Assembly: GCF_020905295.1 (NCBI RefSeq)
Contig: NZ_JAJJMM010000001.1
Location: 2,852,001 to 2,916,000, forward strand
DNA: 64,000 nucleotides
Origin: Flavobacterium piscisymbiosum
GTDB lineage: Bacteria; Bacteroidota; Bacteroidia; Flavobacteriales; Flavobacteriaceae
Direction: 5' to 3'
Part shown: in pieces, positions 35,600 through 46,890 of the stretch
How positions within the stretch are numbered: the first letter of the stretch is position 1
How the letters are laid out: each line of letters begins with the position of its first letter
Translations under genes and position numbers: made by a program
The notes under the pieces: model-generated
Told to the model about the DNA's origin: nothing
The model's input: only the letters and a program-made list of their open reading frames with translations
The model's database searches: none

Positions 35600-36128
35600 T
35601 TGTTTTACCATTAAGATATTAAGAAAGTTAAGTTGGCGGGCTGAATATCTTAATAGCTGATTTTTTTTTTTTGCCACAGATTTTAAATATTTCTTTACCA
35701 TTAAGATATTAAGAAAGTTAAGCTTTCTCACTTAATGAAACTTAATGTCTTAATGGTTAATTTTTTTTGCCACAGATTATTAAGATTAAAAAGATTTTAA
35801 ATATTTCTTTACCATTAAGATATTAAGAAAGTTAAGCTTTCTCACTTAATGAAACTTAATGTCTTAATGGTTAATTTTTTTTGCCACAGATTATTAAGAT
35901 TAAAAAGATTTTAAATATTTCTTTACCATTAAGATATTAAGAAAGTTAAGCTTTCTCACTTAATGAAACTTAATGTCTTAATGGTTAATTTTTTTTGCCA
36001 CAGATTATTAAGATTAAAAAGATTCTAAATGTTCTTTTACCATTAAGATATTAAGAAAGTTAAGTTTCTTGCTTAATTTAACTTAATACCTTAATGGTTT
36101 AATTCTTTTTTTTTGCATTTAAGATATT
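35600..36128. repeat. 114-bp tandem repeat array
   Basis: The phrase ACCATTAAGATATTAAG starts at 35607, 35697, 35811, 35925 and 36039. The last three spacings are exactly 114 bases and those units are nearly identical; the first is shorter (90) and diverged. Each unit contains an imperfect hairpin (ACCATTAAGATATTAAG / CTTAATGTCTTAATGGT) and a TTGCCACAGATTATTAAGAT segment. It fills the whole gap between thiN and the Rid-like gene. It is not a CRISPR array: units abut without unique spacers. Confidence 0.85.
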
Positions 36129-36155
36129 TAGCTTAATTGTCTTAATAGTAAACAA

Positions 36156-36614
36156 CTATTTTGCAGATTTAAAAGCGATAGCATCAACTTCGATTTGCAT
36201 TCCGTCGATGGCTAATTTAGGAACGGGAATTAAGGTGCTGGCAGGGAAGGGTTTGTTTTTCCAGACTTTACGGATTTCTTCGTTCCATATTTTTAATTTT
36301 TCGGGTGAATGATCTACGATAAGAATGGTAATTTTCATGATGTTCTCGGGTTTTAGAATATAGCTGTCTAAAACGGTTACGATATTCTTTAAGGCAACCT
36401 GAGTTTGTTCTCTAAAGTCGTTGCTTAAGGTATGTTCTTTTCCTAAACCTCCGCTTTGCCCGGAAATATAAACGAATTCTCCCGGCGTGGAAACCGATGA
36501 TGAGTGGCTAAAGCCGTAAGGAGTTGGGTCGAATAAGGATTCCGGATTTTTGAAAGTTTGTGCTTTTGTGGTAAAGGCACAAAGGGAAAATAGTGTAAAC
36601 AATAAATGTTTCAT
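36156..36614 (-). CDS. Exported Rid (YjgF/YER057c) family protein
   Basis: A 152-residue Rid-fold protein with an N-terminal signal peptide (KHLLFTLFSLCAFTTKAQ), so it acts outside the cytosol, unlike RidA. The Rid core is present: VYISGQSGG, DFREQTQVALKNIVTVL and IEVDAIAF. In RidA enzymes the imine/enamine-deaminating Arg lies in PAR(S/T). Here that spot reads FPASTL, with Ser in place of Arg, so RidA-type deaminase activity is unlikely. Substrate unknown. Confidence 0.88.
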   Translation of the reverse strand: MKHLLFTLFSLCAFTTKAQTFKNPESLFDPTPYGFSHSSSVSTPGEFVYISGQSGGLGKEHTLSNDFREQTQVALKNIVTVLDSYILKPENIMKITILIVDHSPEKLKIWNEEIRKVWKNKPFPASTLIPVPKLAIDGMQIEVDAIAFKSAK

Positions 36615-36700
36615 GTTTTGGAAATTTTGAATTAATTGTTTGCAAAGTTTGCTTAATTCTAATTCCTAAACCTTTACATATGTTGAGGTTTTTTTAGTTT

Positions 36701-36803
36701 TCAGTCTCAGTCTCAGTCTCAGTATTCAGTCTCAGTATTCAGCGCAAACTGTAAACTACGACTGCGACTGTAAACTGAGACTGAATACTAAATACTGCGA
36801 CTA
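36701..36803. repeat. CAGTCTCAGT-type repeat hairpin
   Basis: Runs of CAGTCTCAGTCTCAGT and CAGTATTCAGT are mirrored by ACTGAGACTGAATACT. The same vocabulary recurs near 45020-45058, 55798-55877 and 60957-61210. Confidence 0.65.
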
Positions 36804-37241
36804 AAGCAACCTTCTGTGGTAATTTATTTGCCCTAAATGATAGGCCAGATGTGTGGAGAGATGAACCAAAAAGAAACCTGTTGTCATTTCTTTTTCGAAT
36901 ACAATTTGCGGATAAATGGCTTCGAGATCTTCTTCAGTTAAAGTATCGAAGGCATTATTTACTACTATAATAGTGTCTTCTATTTTGGTTATTAGCTCTG
37001 ATTTTGGAATATCTTTTAAGGAAAACTCCAGAGGACGATTTCTAACATAAGCTGTTTTCCCAATTTCTGCTCCAATATAAGTATTGATGTTACCGATAAG
37101 ATGTAAACATAGATTTCCTGACGAATTGGAAATGTTCTTGTCAATTACCCAAATCTGATTTTCATTTTGATAAGATTCGATTTCAACTTTTAATTTGTTG
37201 AGATCACGGTTGAAAAGTGATCTTAGCGTTTCAATTAGCAT
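36801..37241 (-). CDS. DinB-family protein
   Basis: A 146-residue four-helix protein; ATG 37241 (MLIETLRSLFNRDL) is used since the longer GTG frame runs into a poly-A tract. DinB-like metal-binding His residues are in LCLHLIGNIN and VHLSTHLAYHLGQINYHRR. The family is a broad group that includes thiol S-transferases; the exact activity is unknown. It is co-directional with, but 186 bases from, the Rid-like gene. Confidence 0.85.
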   Translation of the reverse strand: MLIETLRSLFNRDLNKLKVEIESYQNENQIWVIDKNISNSSGNLCLHLIGNINTYIGAEIGKTAYVRNRPLEFSLKDIPKSELITKIEDTIIVVNNAFDTLTEEDLEAIYPQIVFEKEMTTGFFLVHLSTHLAYHLGQINYHRRLL

Positions 37242-37251
37242 AATGTTTTTT

Positions 37252-37386
37252 TTTTTTGCCACAGATTTTAAAGATTAATCTGTTTTTTTTAATTAAAAAT
37301 TATAGGGAAATTCAAATTTTAGTCAATGTTGCGTAATTGTTTAGAATGATCAGATAATCTTTTTAATCAGTGAAATCTGTGGCAAA
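37252..37386. repeat. GCCACAGATTTTAAAGATT inverted repeat
   Basis: TTTTGCCACAGATTTTAAAG is mirrored by ATCTTTTTAATCAGTGAAATC then TGTGGCAAAA. It shares its core with the 114-bp tandem units at 35697-36120. Confidence 0.55.
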
Positions 37387-37388
37387 AA

Positions 37389-37871
37389 TTAAGCTTTATT
37401 AATTATCGGAATCCAGATTTCTTCTTCAGAATCCGGATCTTCTTTTTTGTATTGGTCGCCCATTACAGCAAAATGCGGCCTTTCGTCTACTGTATATGCT
37501 GAGTTTGGCAGCCACTCTACAAAAATAGAATGATAGGTTTTATGTCCTTCGCTTTGCGGACCTTTATGTACAAAAACAGCATATAATCCGGTTGGAATTA
37601 TTAAGGTTTCCATTTCTGCAGGAATTTTTTCGAAATCAGAAACTTCGACCGCTGCCCATTTTTGAAAGCTGTTGTTGGGATCGAAATTATCAAAATGGCC
37701 GTTAGGAAAAACTTCAAGCGAATATAAATTCGAATCAATTGAGTTTTTGATTTCTTTTCGTTTTGGCATGAAGGAACTCCATAATTGAAACGTTTTATTT
37801 TCGATAAACGACATATCAATGTGTTTACCAATTAGTTTTTTCTCGGATAAAATTTCAATTCTGGCTTCCAT
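37389..37871 (-). CDS. GyrI-like (effector-binding-domain) small-molecule-binding protein
   Basis: A 160-residue stand-alone GyrI-like/SHS2 domain related to the effector domain of AraC-type regulators. It opens RIEILSEKKLIGKHIDMSF, has WAAVEVSDFEKIP, then GLYAVFVHKGPQSEGHKTY and ends EIWIPI. The usual acidic residue in the pocket may be the E of IWIPI's preceding EEE. No DNA-binding domain is present. Ligand unknown. It lies 8 bases from the DUF4249 gene. Confidence 0.88.
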   Translation of the reverse strand: MEARIEILSEKKLIGKHIDMSFIENKTFQLWSSFMPKRKEIKNSIDSNLYSLEVFPNGHFDNFDPNNSFQKWAAVEVSDFEKIPAEMETLIIPTGLYAVFVHKGPQSEGHKTYHSIFVEWLPNSAYTVDERPHFAVMGDQYKKEDPDSEEEIWIPIINKA

Positions 37872-37879
37872 AATTCTGA

Positions 37880-38701
37880 TTATTGTATTTTGAATTTTTT
37901 TGTGTCAATTTCACTAAGCGAAAAATAACCTAACGGATAATTGGCTTTATCGGTGGTATTGATTATGTTTCCTTTTACAGTTGCAGGTGGTGTCTGAAAA
38001 GGCCCACCAACGTTGCTTCCGGCAATGCTTACCAAAATACTCATATAGTTATAGTATTGTTTCGAAATTCCGTAATGTGTGATTTCGATTTCATTGCCAA
38101 TTTCTAAATCGTCGTCATCTGATTTACTGAAATATTCATTTCCTTGAAAAAACTTATCTTCAGACACATAGTAAGTTGAGGTCACTTTATTTGAATAGAC
38201 ATATTTGTACAAATAAAAATTATCTGCATCGGCAGGATCGTTATAAAAAGCCCTGACTTCAATTTCGTCGCCTGTAATACCTCCTTCATTATTTTGTTCG
38301 ATTCGGGTAATTGGCGCTACTGATTTCATTGTTTCAGTAGCAGTATAAGTATTACCGTTACTGATTACGGTTAAGGTGTAATTTTCGTCGATTACAGGAA
38401 TAAAGTTTGTGCATACATATCGTCCGGTTTTATTGACTTCTACAAAGTTAAATTGTTCGTTTTTGCTGTTTTTTATAAAAATCGTTGCGCCGGAAACTGT
38501 TGGAATTACGTTTTCGAAATAGCCGGTTGTGGTAGACAATTTTATAGTTTGCTGTTTTCCTAGCGTTCCTTTTTGCCAGTTTATTGCCGCTTCGATTACT
38601 AATTTTGGAGGTGCAGTATCGAGATCAACATCAACGACTTCCTCACAACTTGCGAAGAAAATCGAAATAAAAAGTGCCAATAATAAGGTTGCTTTTTTCA
38701 T
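37880..38701 (-). CDS. DUF4249 lipoprotein
   Basis: A 273-residue lipoprotein with lipobox FFASC (Cys 19) and the DUF4249 pattern EVVDVDLDTAPPKLVIEAAI, then VSGATIFIKN and YTLTVISNGNTYTATETM. This family has an immunoglobulin-like fold and almost always follows a TonB-dependent receptor gene, as here (37 bases). It probably sits in the outer membrane as an accessory of that receptor (inference from context). Confidence 0.93.
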   Translation of the reverse strand: MKKATLLLALFISIFFASCEEVVDVDLDTAPPKLVIEAAINWQKGTLGKQQTIKLSTTTGYFENVIPTVSGATIFIKNSKNEQFNFVEVNKTGRYVCTNFIPVIDENYTLTVISNGNTYTATETMKSVAPITRIEQNNEGGITGDEIEVRAFYNDPADADNFYLYKYVYSNKVTSTYYVSEDKFFQGNEYFSKSDDDDLEIGNEIEITHYGISKQYYNYMSILVSIAGSNVGGPFQTPPATVKGNIINTTDKANYPLGYFSLSEIDTKKFKIQ

Positions 38702-38738
38702 GATATATCTTTTGTTTTCTTTTTACGGAAAATTATTT

Positions 38739-41120
38739 TTAAAATTTAAAATTGTAACTAACAGCAGGAACAATCCCGAAGATAGAGGTTTGTACAGCTT
38801 CATTTGCTCCGGTATCAACATTTTGGCGAAAGTTGATAGACGCAGCATTATGACGATTGTATAGATTATAAATGCTAAAAACCCATTCGCCTTTCCAGTT
38901 TCTGTCTTTGTTTTTTCTTGGTGTTAAAGTTGCTGAAATATCTAAATGATGATAAGCAGGTAAACGATTTTCATTTCTTTGTCCGTAATTAGGAATCGTG
39001 ATTCCTAAATATTCGTACTGACCGTTTGGATACGAAACAGGCTGACCGGATTGCAAAGCAAAGTTAGCACCAAATGACCATTTCTCGTTTAATGTATAAG
39101 CCGATGTAACTGCTAAATTATGAGTTTTGTCGTAAGCAGAATTGTACCATTGCCCATTATTAATTCCAGTTTCCTCAGGAGTTCTGCCAGGAGTTTGTTG
39201 TTGTGATTTTGATAACGTATAGGAGATCCAGCCGTTTAGTTTGCCTTCGTTTTTCTTGACCATAAACTCTACACCATAAGAGCGCATTCTTCCGTTAAGG
39301 ATTACTTGTTCGATGGCATCGTTGGCAATCAAATCTGCGCCATCAATATAATCCAATCTGTTTTGAATTTTCTTGTAATAGGTTTCAACTTCTACAGAAT
39401 AGGCACCGTCATTAATATTTCTAAAATAACCCAACGCTACCTGATCCGCAATTTGTGGTTTGATGTAATTGTCGCTTGGCATCCAGACATCAAGCGGAGT
39501 AGGTGATGAAGTATTTGATATCAATTGAAGATATTGCGCCATTCTGTTATAACTCGCTTTTATCGATTCGTCATCGTTTAATTGATAAGAAGCTGAGAAT
39601 CGCGGTTCTAAATTATTATAACTTTGGATTTTCTTGTTTTTACCAAAATACTGAGTCGATGTTGGTGTCGCTTTTTCGTAAATCTGCATATCAGTATTGA
39701 AAATAACAGGTTCATTATTATCATAATAATTGATTGTTGAAGCTCCTAAACGATAAAATAAACTGTAACGTAATCCGTAAGAAATTGTAATTTTTTTCGA
39801 AAGCTGATTTTCTGCTTCAATATAAACAGAGGGTTCAAAAGCGTATTTTTTATCTAACTGATCCGGATTAATTCCTGAAGTCTCGTTTGTTGGTTTGATT
39901 GTTCCGGGATTAAATTCATAATAAATACCGTTTAGACCATAATTCAATTTGAATTTATCAGAGATGTAATTCTTGAAATCGTATTTGATATTGTAGTTCT
40001 TAATTCCCGAATCCCATTTGAAACCTACGAAATCCAGGTCTAAACCATAATAGTAATCACTATAAATCAAAGATAAATTCGCAAACAATTTGTCCGAATA
40101 TAAATGATTCCAACGCAGGTTTAAGGTGGCGTTTCCGTATGTATTGGTAAAATTTTTATTGAGACTAAAAACGTCGCGACCGAAATAACCGGATAAATAC
40201 AGACTGTTATTATCGTTTAGTTTATAACTTAATTTTGTGTTTAAATCATAAAAATAAGCCGAGTTGTCTTTTTGATCTTCTGATAGTTTTAAAAATAAAT
40301 GCGCATACGAAGCTCTTCCGCCAATTAAAAAAGATCCTTTGTCTTTTACAATCGGACCTTCTGCCAGGATTCTACTCGAAATTAAGCCGATTCCTCCATT
40401 TACATGAAATTCCTTGCTGTTTCCGTCTTTTTGATAAATATCCAAAACAGATGAAGCTCTTCCGCCATATCGTGCAGGAATTCCACCTTTGTATAATTTT
40501 AAATCTTTTATAGCATCGGGATTAAAAACAGAGAAAAAACCAAATACGTGAGAAGAGTTAAAAATTGTTGCCTCGTCTAATAAAATTAAATTCTGATCTG
40601 CACCGCCGCCCCGAACATTAAATCCTGAAGCGCCTTCGCCGGCATTTGTAACACCAGGAAGCAGTAAAATCGATTTAAGAACATCGACTTCTCCCATTAC
40701 TACGGGCATTTTTTTTATGGTGGCAATAGAAAGTTTGTTGGCGCTCATTTCTGGCGATTTGATATTGATTTTGCCTCTGTTGTCTTTTATTACAACTTCC
40801 TGAAGTTCTTCGCCACTTTCATGAACTGCAAAATTGTTTTTAGTATTTTGATTTAAGGTAATTGTTTTTTGAATGGTTTGATAACCAACGTAACTAATCT
40901 CGATTTCATGTTCGCCCTTGGGAACAGTTAGCGAATAGAAGCCGTATTCATTGGTAGTCGTTCCGATTTTTAAAGCGGGAATGTAAACATTTACACCAAT
41001 CAGGGTTTCATTGTTTTTAAAGTCAGTGATTGTTCCGCTTAAAGTGAATTTTTCTTGAGAAAATGAAGTTAAAGTCGTTATAAGGAGGATAAAAATAAGG
41101 CCAATTTTTTTTGTAATCAT
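38739..41120 (-). CDS. TonB-dependent outer-membrane receptor
   Basis: A 793-residue receptor from ATG 41120, with signal peptide IGLIFILLITTLTSFSQ. It opens with a carboxypeptidase-regulatory-like domain (FTLSGTITDFKNNETLIGVN, residues about 24-105), then the plug domain (SGFNVRGGGADQNLILLDEA), then a long beta-barrel ending in VPAVSYNFKF. The partner is a DUF4249 lipoprotein rather than SusD, so it is more likely a peptide or metal-chelate transporter than a glycan one. The substrate cannot be fixed. Confidence 0.95.
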   Translation of the reverse strand: MITKKIGLIFILLITTLTSFSQEKFTLSGTITDFKNNETLIGVNVYIPALKIGTTTNEYGFYSLTVPKGEHEIEISYVGYQTIQKTITLNQNTKNNFAVHESGEELQEVVIKDNRGKINIKSPEMSANKLSIATIKKMPVVMGEVDVLKSILLLPGVTNAGEGASGFNVRGGGADQNLILLDEATIFNSSHVFGFFSVFNPDAIKDLKLYKGGIPARYGGRASSVLDIYQKDGNSKEFHVNGGIGLISSRILAEGPIVKDKGSFLIGGRASYAHLFLKLSEDQKDNSAYFYDLNTKLSYKLNDNNSLYLSGYFGRDVFSLNKNFTNTYGNATLNLRWNHLYSDKLFANLSLIYSDYYYGLDLDFVGFKWDSGIKNYNIKYDFKNYISDKFKLNYGLNGIYYEFNPGTIKPTNETSGINPDQLDKKYAFEPSVYIEAENQLSKKITISYGLRYSLFYRLGASTINYYDNNEPVIFNTDMQIYEKATPTSTQYFGKNKKIQSYNNLEPRFSASYQLNDDESIKASYNRMAQYLQLISNTSSPTPLDVWMPSDNYIKPQIADQVALGYFRNINDGAYSVEVETYYKKIQNRLDYIDGADLIANDAIEQVILNGRMRSYGVEFMVKKNEGKLNGWISYTLSKSQQQTPGRTPEETGINNGQWYNSAYDKTHNLAVTSAYTLNEKWSFGANFALQSGQPVSYPNGQYEYLGITIPNYGQRNENRLPAYHHLDISATLTPRKNKDRNWKGEWVFSIYNLYNRHNAASINFRQNVDTGANEAVQTSIFGIVPAVSYNFKF

Positions 41121-41325
41121 TGTCTTGTATTTGAAGCACATAGTTAATAATTCTTAATAAATATTATTGCAGAACTTTTGTTAAACATTAGTTAAGAATA
41201 TTTTCTTTTTGTTACAGGTTTTCAATGCTTTAATGTTTCTTAATTTAAAAATCCTTTAAAGTGCTTTTTCTTCTTTAAGGCTGAATAGAAACTGAGAATA
41301 TTGATCTGTTTCTTCATTTATTCCA

Positions 41326-41360
41326 AAAAAAAAAGACAACCGTTTAAAGTTGTCTTTTTC
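41326..41360 (-). terminator. Intrinsic terminator of icd
   Basis: AAAGACAAC / GTTGTCTTT stem with a run of T on the minus strand, 46 bases past the icd stop. Confidence 0.8.
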
Positions 41361-41405
41361 ATATTTATATAGAGATGCACTGTTGTATATCTCATTGGTA
41401 TTCGA

Positions 41406-44004
<2,599 letters not shown>

Positions 44005-44198
44005 TTTCGTCGGAACATTTCATTGGTAGTCCAATAAATATGATATTTTTTTACGTTCCGTAGGAACGTTTGATTTTGTAAAATAATATTGGTAAAAACA
44101 GATACAGATTGCCTGTAAAATTTCTCAAATGTCCCAATGGGACGATGTTTCTCACGATGCTTTTTTTTTTTTCTACCGATGAGATGTTCCGATGAAAC
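44005..44198. mobile_element. MITE-like element with 25-bp inverted ends
   Basis: TTTCGTCGGAACATTTCATT then GGTAG (44005-44029) is mirrored at 44174-44198 with three mismatches. Between the ends are the palindromes ACGTTCCGTAGGAACGT (44053-44069) and GTCCCAATGGGAC (44131-44143). It codes for no protein. No target duplication is obvious. Size and structure suit a non-autonomous mobile element or a large nested hairpin. The TTCCG(A)TAGGAAC vocabulary is familiar as a Bacteroidota intergenic repeat. Confidence 0.6.
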
Positions 44199-44271
44199 AC
44201 AATCTAAAATACCTTAACTTAATGGCATTGATTTCGCACAATCTCAGAAAACTAAAAGCTTTTATAGAAAT

Positions 44272-44405
44272 GATTGCCATAGCCCCGATAGAAGTGGAAA
44301 TCCTTTTGTGCCGGTCCCGATAGCTATCGGGAGGCACAAAAGATTGAAATGAATTGCTTCGCCAGTTCGCTCTTTCAGGCTCAGGTGCGGGATTAGCTCC
44401 TGAAA
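44272..44405 (+). ncRNA. Flavo-1-like structured RNA motif (copy 4, enlarged)
   Basis: ATAGCCCCGATAGAAGTGG, ATC[C]TTTTGTGCC, a tip made of the palindrome CCCGATAGCTATCGGG, GGCACAAAAGAT, then an extra ~45 bases (44346-44388) not in the other copies, then GGGATTAGCTCC. The central helix again has the bulged C. It is on the plus strand, convergent with rplS. Confidence 0.6.
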
Positions 44406-44420
44406 AAGATTAGGCAGTAT

Positions 44421-44462
44421 CAAAAAAAAACTCGTTTCAAATAAATGAAACGAGCTTTTTTA
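44421..44462. terminator. Terminator of rplS
   Basis: CTCGTTTCA / TGAAACGAG stem, with nine A before and six T after, so it can work in both directions. It lies 18 bases past the rplS stop. Confidence 0.85.
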
Positions 44463-44480
44463 TAACAAATAGATAAATGA

Positions 44481-44831
44481 TTATCTTCTTTTATCTTTAA
44501 TCTTAGCTTTTTTACCAGTAAGTTCTCTGAAGTAGAAAATTCTAGCTCTACGAACAGCTCCTTTTTTGTTGATTTCAATTTTCTGTAAAGCTGGTAAGTT
44601 TACTGGGAAGATACGCTCAACTCCAATAGCTCCAGACATTTTACGGATAGTAAAAGTTTCTGTGTTACCAGAACCTCTTCTTTGAATAACAACTCCTTTA
44701 AAAAACTGAGTTCTTGTTTTTTCACCCTCTTTAATTTCGTAGTAAACTGTGATAGTATCTCCAGCTCCGAAAACAGGGAAATCTTTTTTAGCAACTAATT
44801 CGGTTTGAACGAATTTCATTAAATCTGCCAT
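44481..44831 (-). CDS. rplS: 50S ribosomal protein L19
   Basis: A 116-residue ribosomal protein bL19. FGAGDTITVYYEIKEG, FKGVVIQRRGSG, TFTIRKMSGAIGVERIFPVN and RRARIFYFRELTGKKAKIK are diagnostic. It binds 23S rRNA near the subunit interface. It follows trmD, the conserved order of the rpsP-rimM-trmD-rplS group, but with a 220-base spacer and its own promoter and structured leader. Confidence 0.97.
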   Translation of the reverse strand: MADLMKFVQTELVAKKDFPVFGAGDTITVYYEIKEGEKTRTQFFKGVVIQRRGSGNTETFTIRKMSGAIGVERIFPVNLPALQKIEINKKGAVRRARIFYFRELTGKKAKIKDKRR

Positions 44832-44900
44832 GATATCTTGTAATTATGGTTTTTTATATAGAGCAACATTCACGGATCTCGCCAGAGGTTAGTCTAATTC
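44832..44900 (-). promoter_or_regulatory. Possible L19 ribosomal-protein leader
   Basis: The ~65-base leader can pair AGACTAAC with GTTGCTCT (one C-C mismatch) around an inner CTCTGGCGAGA hairpin, then an A-rich stretch to the ATG. Autoregulatory leaders for L19 have been described in Flavobacteria (from memory), so this may be one. Confidence 0.4.
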
Positions 44901-44905
44901 GGGTG

Positions 44906-44913
44906 CAAATGTA
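44906..44913 (-). promoter_or_regulatory. -7 box of rplS
   Basis: TACATTTG on the minus strand matches TAnnTTTG. The transcript would start near 44900 with a leader of about 65-70 bases. Confidence 0.6.
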
Positions 44914-45054
44914 TAAAATAATTATGAATTATAAATTGTTAATTATGAATTATTTTAAGTTGTTGATAAAAAGAGGGTTAGTTGCGGTTTTTAGTCGCAT
45001 TCTTAGTACTTAACTGTAATCAAATTCACTGAAAACTGAGACTGCGACTGAAAA

Positions 45055-45732
45055 CTATTCCTGAAGTAAGTCAGGTCGTCTGTTTTTCGTATGTTCATAC
45101 GCCATATCCTCACGCCATTTATCAATTTTGGCAAAATGACCGCTGGTTAAAACATCCGGAACTTTCCATCCTTTATAATCTGCCGGTCTTGTATATATAG
45201 GTCCTGAAAGTAAATTATCCTGAAAACTATCTGTCAAGGCTGAGGTTTCATCGCTTAAAACACCCGGGATTAATCGAATTAAAGCATCAGATAAAACCAA
45301 AGCGCCTAATTCTCCTCCGGATAAAACGTAATCTCCAATCGAAATTTCTTTGGTAATAAAATGATCGCGTACACGTTGATCTACGCCTTTATAATGTCCG
45401 CACAGGATGATAATATTTTCATACATCGACATTGTGTTGGCCATTTTCTGATTAAGCGTTTCTCCGTCAGGTGACATATATATGATTTCGTCGTATTCAC
45501 GTTCGCTTTTCAAATGTGTAATGCAGGCATCAATTGGCTGAACTGTCATTACCATTCCGGCGCCTCCTCCAAAAGGATAATCGTCGACACTTTTTTGTTT
45601 GTTTGTAGTATAATCACGTAAATTATGAAAGTGTACTTCGACCAAACCTTTGTCTATAGCACGTTTCATAATCGAAGCCTCAAACGGACTTCTTAATAAT
45701 TCAGGCAAGATCGTTATAATGTCAATTCGCAT
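45055..45732 (-). CDS. trmD: tRNA (guanine37-N1)-methyltransferase
   Basis: A 225-residue SPOUT methyltransferase from ATG 45732 ([12 protein letters not shown]). The SAM-binding trefoil knot shows [15 protein letters not shown] and [18 protein letters not shown]. The Asp in [12 protein letters not shown] and the C-terminal [16 protein letters not shown] complete the family pattern. It methylates G37 of tRNAs reading CNN-type codons, preventing +1 frameshifts. The longer frame to 45762 crosses the -7 box region and is less likely. Confidence 0.97.
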   Translation of the reverse strand: MRIDIITILPELLRSPFEASIMKRAIDKGLVEVHFHNLRDYTTNKQKSVDDYPFGGGAGMVMTVQPIDACITHLKSEREYDEIIYMSPDGETLNQKMANTMSMYENIIILCGHYKGVDQRVRDHFITKEISIGDYVLSGGELGALVLSDALIRLIPGVLSDETSALTDSFQDNLLSGPIYTRPADYKGWKVPDVLTSGHFAKIDKWREDMAYEHTKNRRPDLLQE

Positions 45733-45759
45733 TTTTTTTCTTAAAAGAGTTCTAAGCGG

Positions 45760-45767
45760 CAAAGATA
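45760..45767 (-). promoter_or_regulatory. -7 box of trmD
   Basis: TATCTTTG on the minus strand, 28 bases before the ATG. No other gene of the rimM/rpsP group is upstream, so trmD is transcribed alone. Confidence 0.55.
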
Positions 45768-45990
45768 CAAAGTTAATTTTTGGGAATTTTAAAGATTTGA
45801 AAAATGAAATTTTTAAAAAATAGCTAAAGAAAAATATATTTATTGAAGATATAATAATTTATCAATTAACAATTTGTTAAACAATTAAATATGTTGAGAT
45901 TATGTAAGACAAAAGTTTTTTTATGTAATTTTATAATGCCTCTTTTCGTCTAATATTATATTGTAAATCATTTACTTAAAAATAATTATT

Positions 45991-46323
45991 ATGATAAGAA
46001 AAATATTTTTGTTGCTTGCAATTTTCATTTTACATTCCTGTTCGTCTTCAAAAAATGCCGGTGAACAATGGGTAGGTCAGACTAAAAAAAGTCTAATAAA
46101 GAGTTGGGGAACGCCAATACGGAGCATTGATAATGCTGAACAAGGCGAAATTCTTATTTATGGAGAACAAGTTTATGCAAATGTTAATAATGACGAAGGA
46201 TCAAGAATAGCGGGTCCAAATTACTGGAACTATACTTATATATATGTAAATAAGGAAGGAAAAATTTATTCGTATAAAAAGGATAAACAGCAGCACACAC
46301 CTCAGGAACTGGCTGTAAACTAA
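45991..46323 (+). CDS. Small lipoprotein with BamE/SmpA-like features
   Basis: A 110-residue lipoprotein: signal peptide with lipobox LHSC (Cys 17) then SSSKNAGEQWVGQTKKSLIKSWG. The W-x-G-x-x-x-x-x-L-x-x-x-W-G-x-P pattern (here ending WGTPIRS) recalls the OmlA/SmpA fold, where that turn starts the second helix. The C-terminus is a Tyr-rich strand (YWNYTYIYVNKEGKIYSY). BamE proper is not claimed; the resemblance is weak. It has its own terminator. Confidence 0.75.
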   Translation: MIRKIFLLLAIFILHSCSSSKNAGEQWVGQTKKSLIKSWGTPIRSIDNAEQGEILIYGEQVYANVNNDEGSRIAGPNYWNYTYIYVNKEGKIYSYKKDKQQHTPQELAVN

Positions 46324-46346
46324 TTATTTACAAATTTATTTATCTT

Positions 46347-46386
46347 AGAGATTGCAATTTTGTTATTGCAATCTCTATTTTTTTTA
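46347..46386 (+). terminator. Intrinsic terminator
   Basis: AGAGATTGCAA / TTGCAATCTCT perfect stem with a TTTTGTTA loop and a following T-run, just after the small lipoprotein gene. Confidence 0.9.
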
Positions 46387-46434
46387 TATATTTAAATCAT
46401 TGTAAGTTGATTTATAGTGATTTAAAAAGAAGTT

Positions 46435-46890
46435 ATGAAAAAAGGGATCATTCTTATTGTAGTCTTTCTGGTTATTTCCTGCAATAATCAAAACCAATCA
46501 AAACCTATGGATGTTTCAAAAAACGAGCAATTAGTAAAACAATATTTTGAGTATTTTAATAATCATGACTGGAAAAAGATGGCAGAAATGTATACCGAAA
46601 CGGCTGATTTTAAAGATCCTTCTTTAGGGCAGGGAATTGTAAAGCAAACACGCCAGGAAATACAAAATAAATACGCAGAATTGAATAAATTGTTTCCTGA
46701 TTTACATGATAAAGTAGTTCAAATTTATCCATCGGGGCAAAAACATATTATTGTAGAATTTGTTTCGACAGGAACGGCGCCGGATAATTCAAAATTCGAA
46801 TTGCCTATTTGTACAATATTTACAATTGAAAACGGATTAATTACCAAAGATTTTACTTATTTCGATAATTTTGATGAAGGTGAGGAGTAG
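46435..46890 (+). CDS. SnoaL/NTF2-like lipoprotein
   Basis: A 151-residue lipoprotein with lipobox LVISC (Cys 16). The rest is a SnoaL-like (NTF2 cone) domain: VKQYFEYFNNHDWKKMAEMY, then DFKDPSLG, FPDLHDKVVQIYPSG and HIIVEFVSTGTAPDNSKFEL. These domains bind small hydrophobic molecules or catalyse simple isomerisations. The substrate is unknown. It is exported and stands alone. Confidence 0.88.
   Translation: MKKGIILIVVFLVISCNNQNQSKPMDVSKNEQLVKQYFEYFNNHDWKKMAEMYTETADFKDPSLGQGIVKQTRQEIQNKYAELNKLFPDLHDKVVQIYPSGQKHIIVEFVSTGTAPDNSKFELPICTIFTIENGLITKDFTYFDNFDEGEE

Noticed and set aside
35697..36120. Possible CRISPR array
   Set aside because: Units of 114 bases abut each other; there are no unique spacers and no cas genes.
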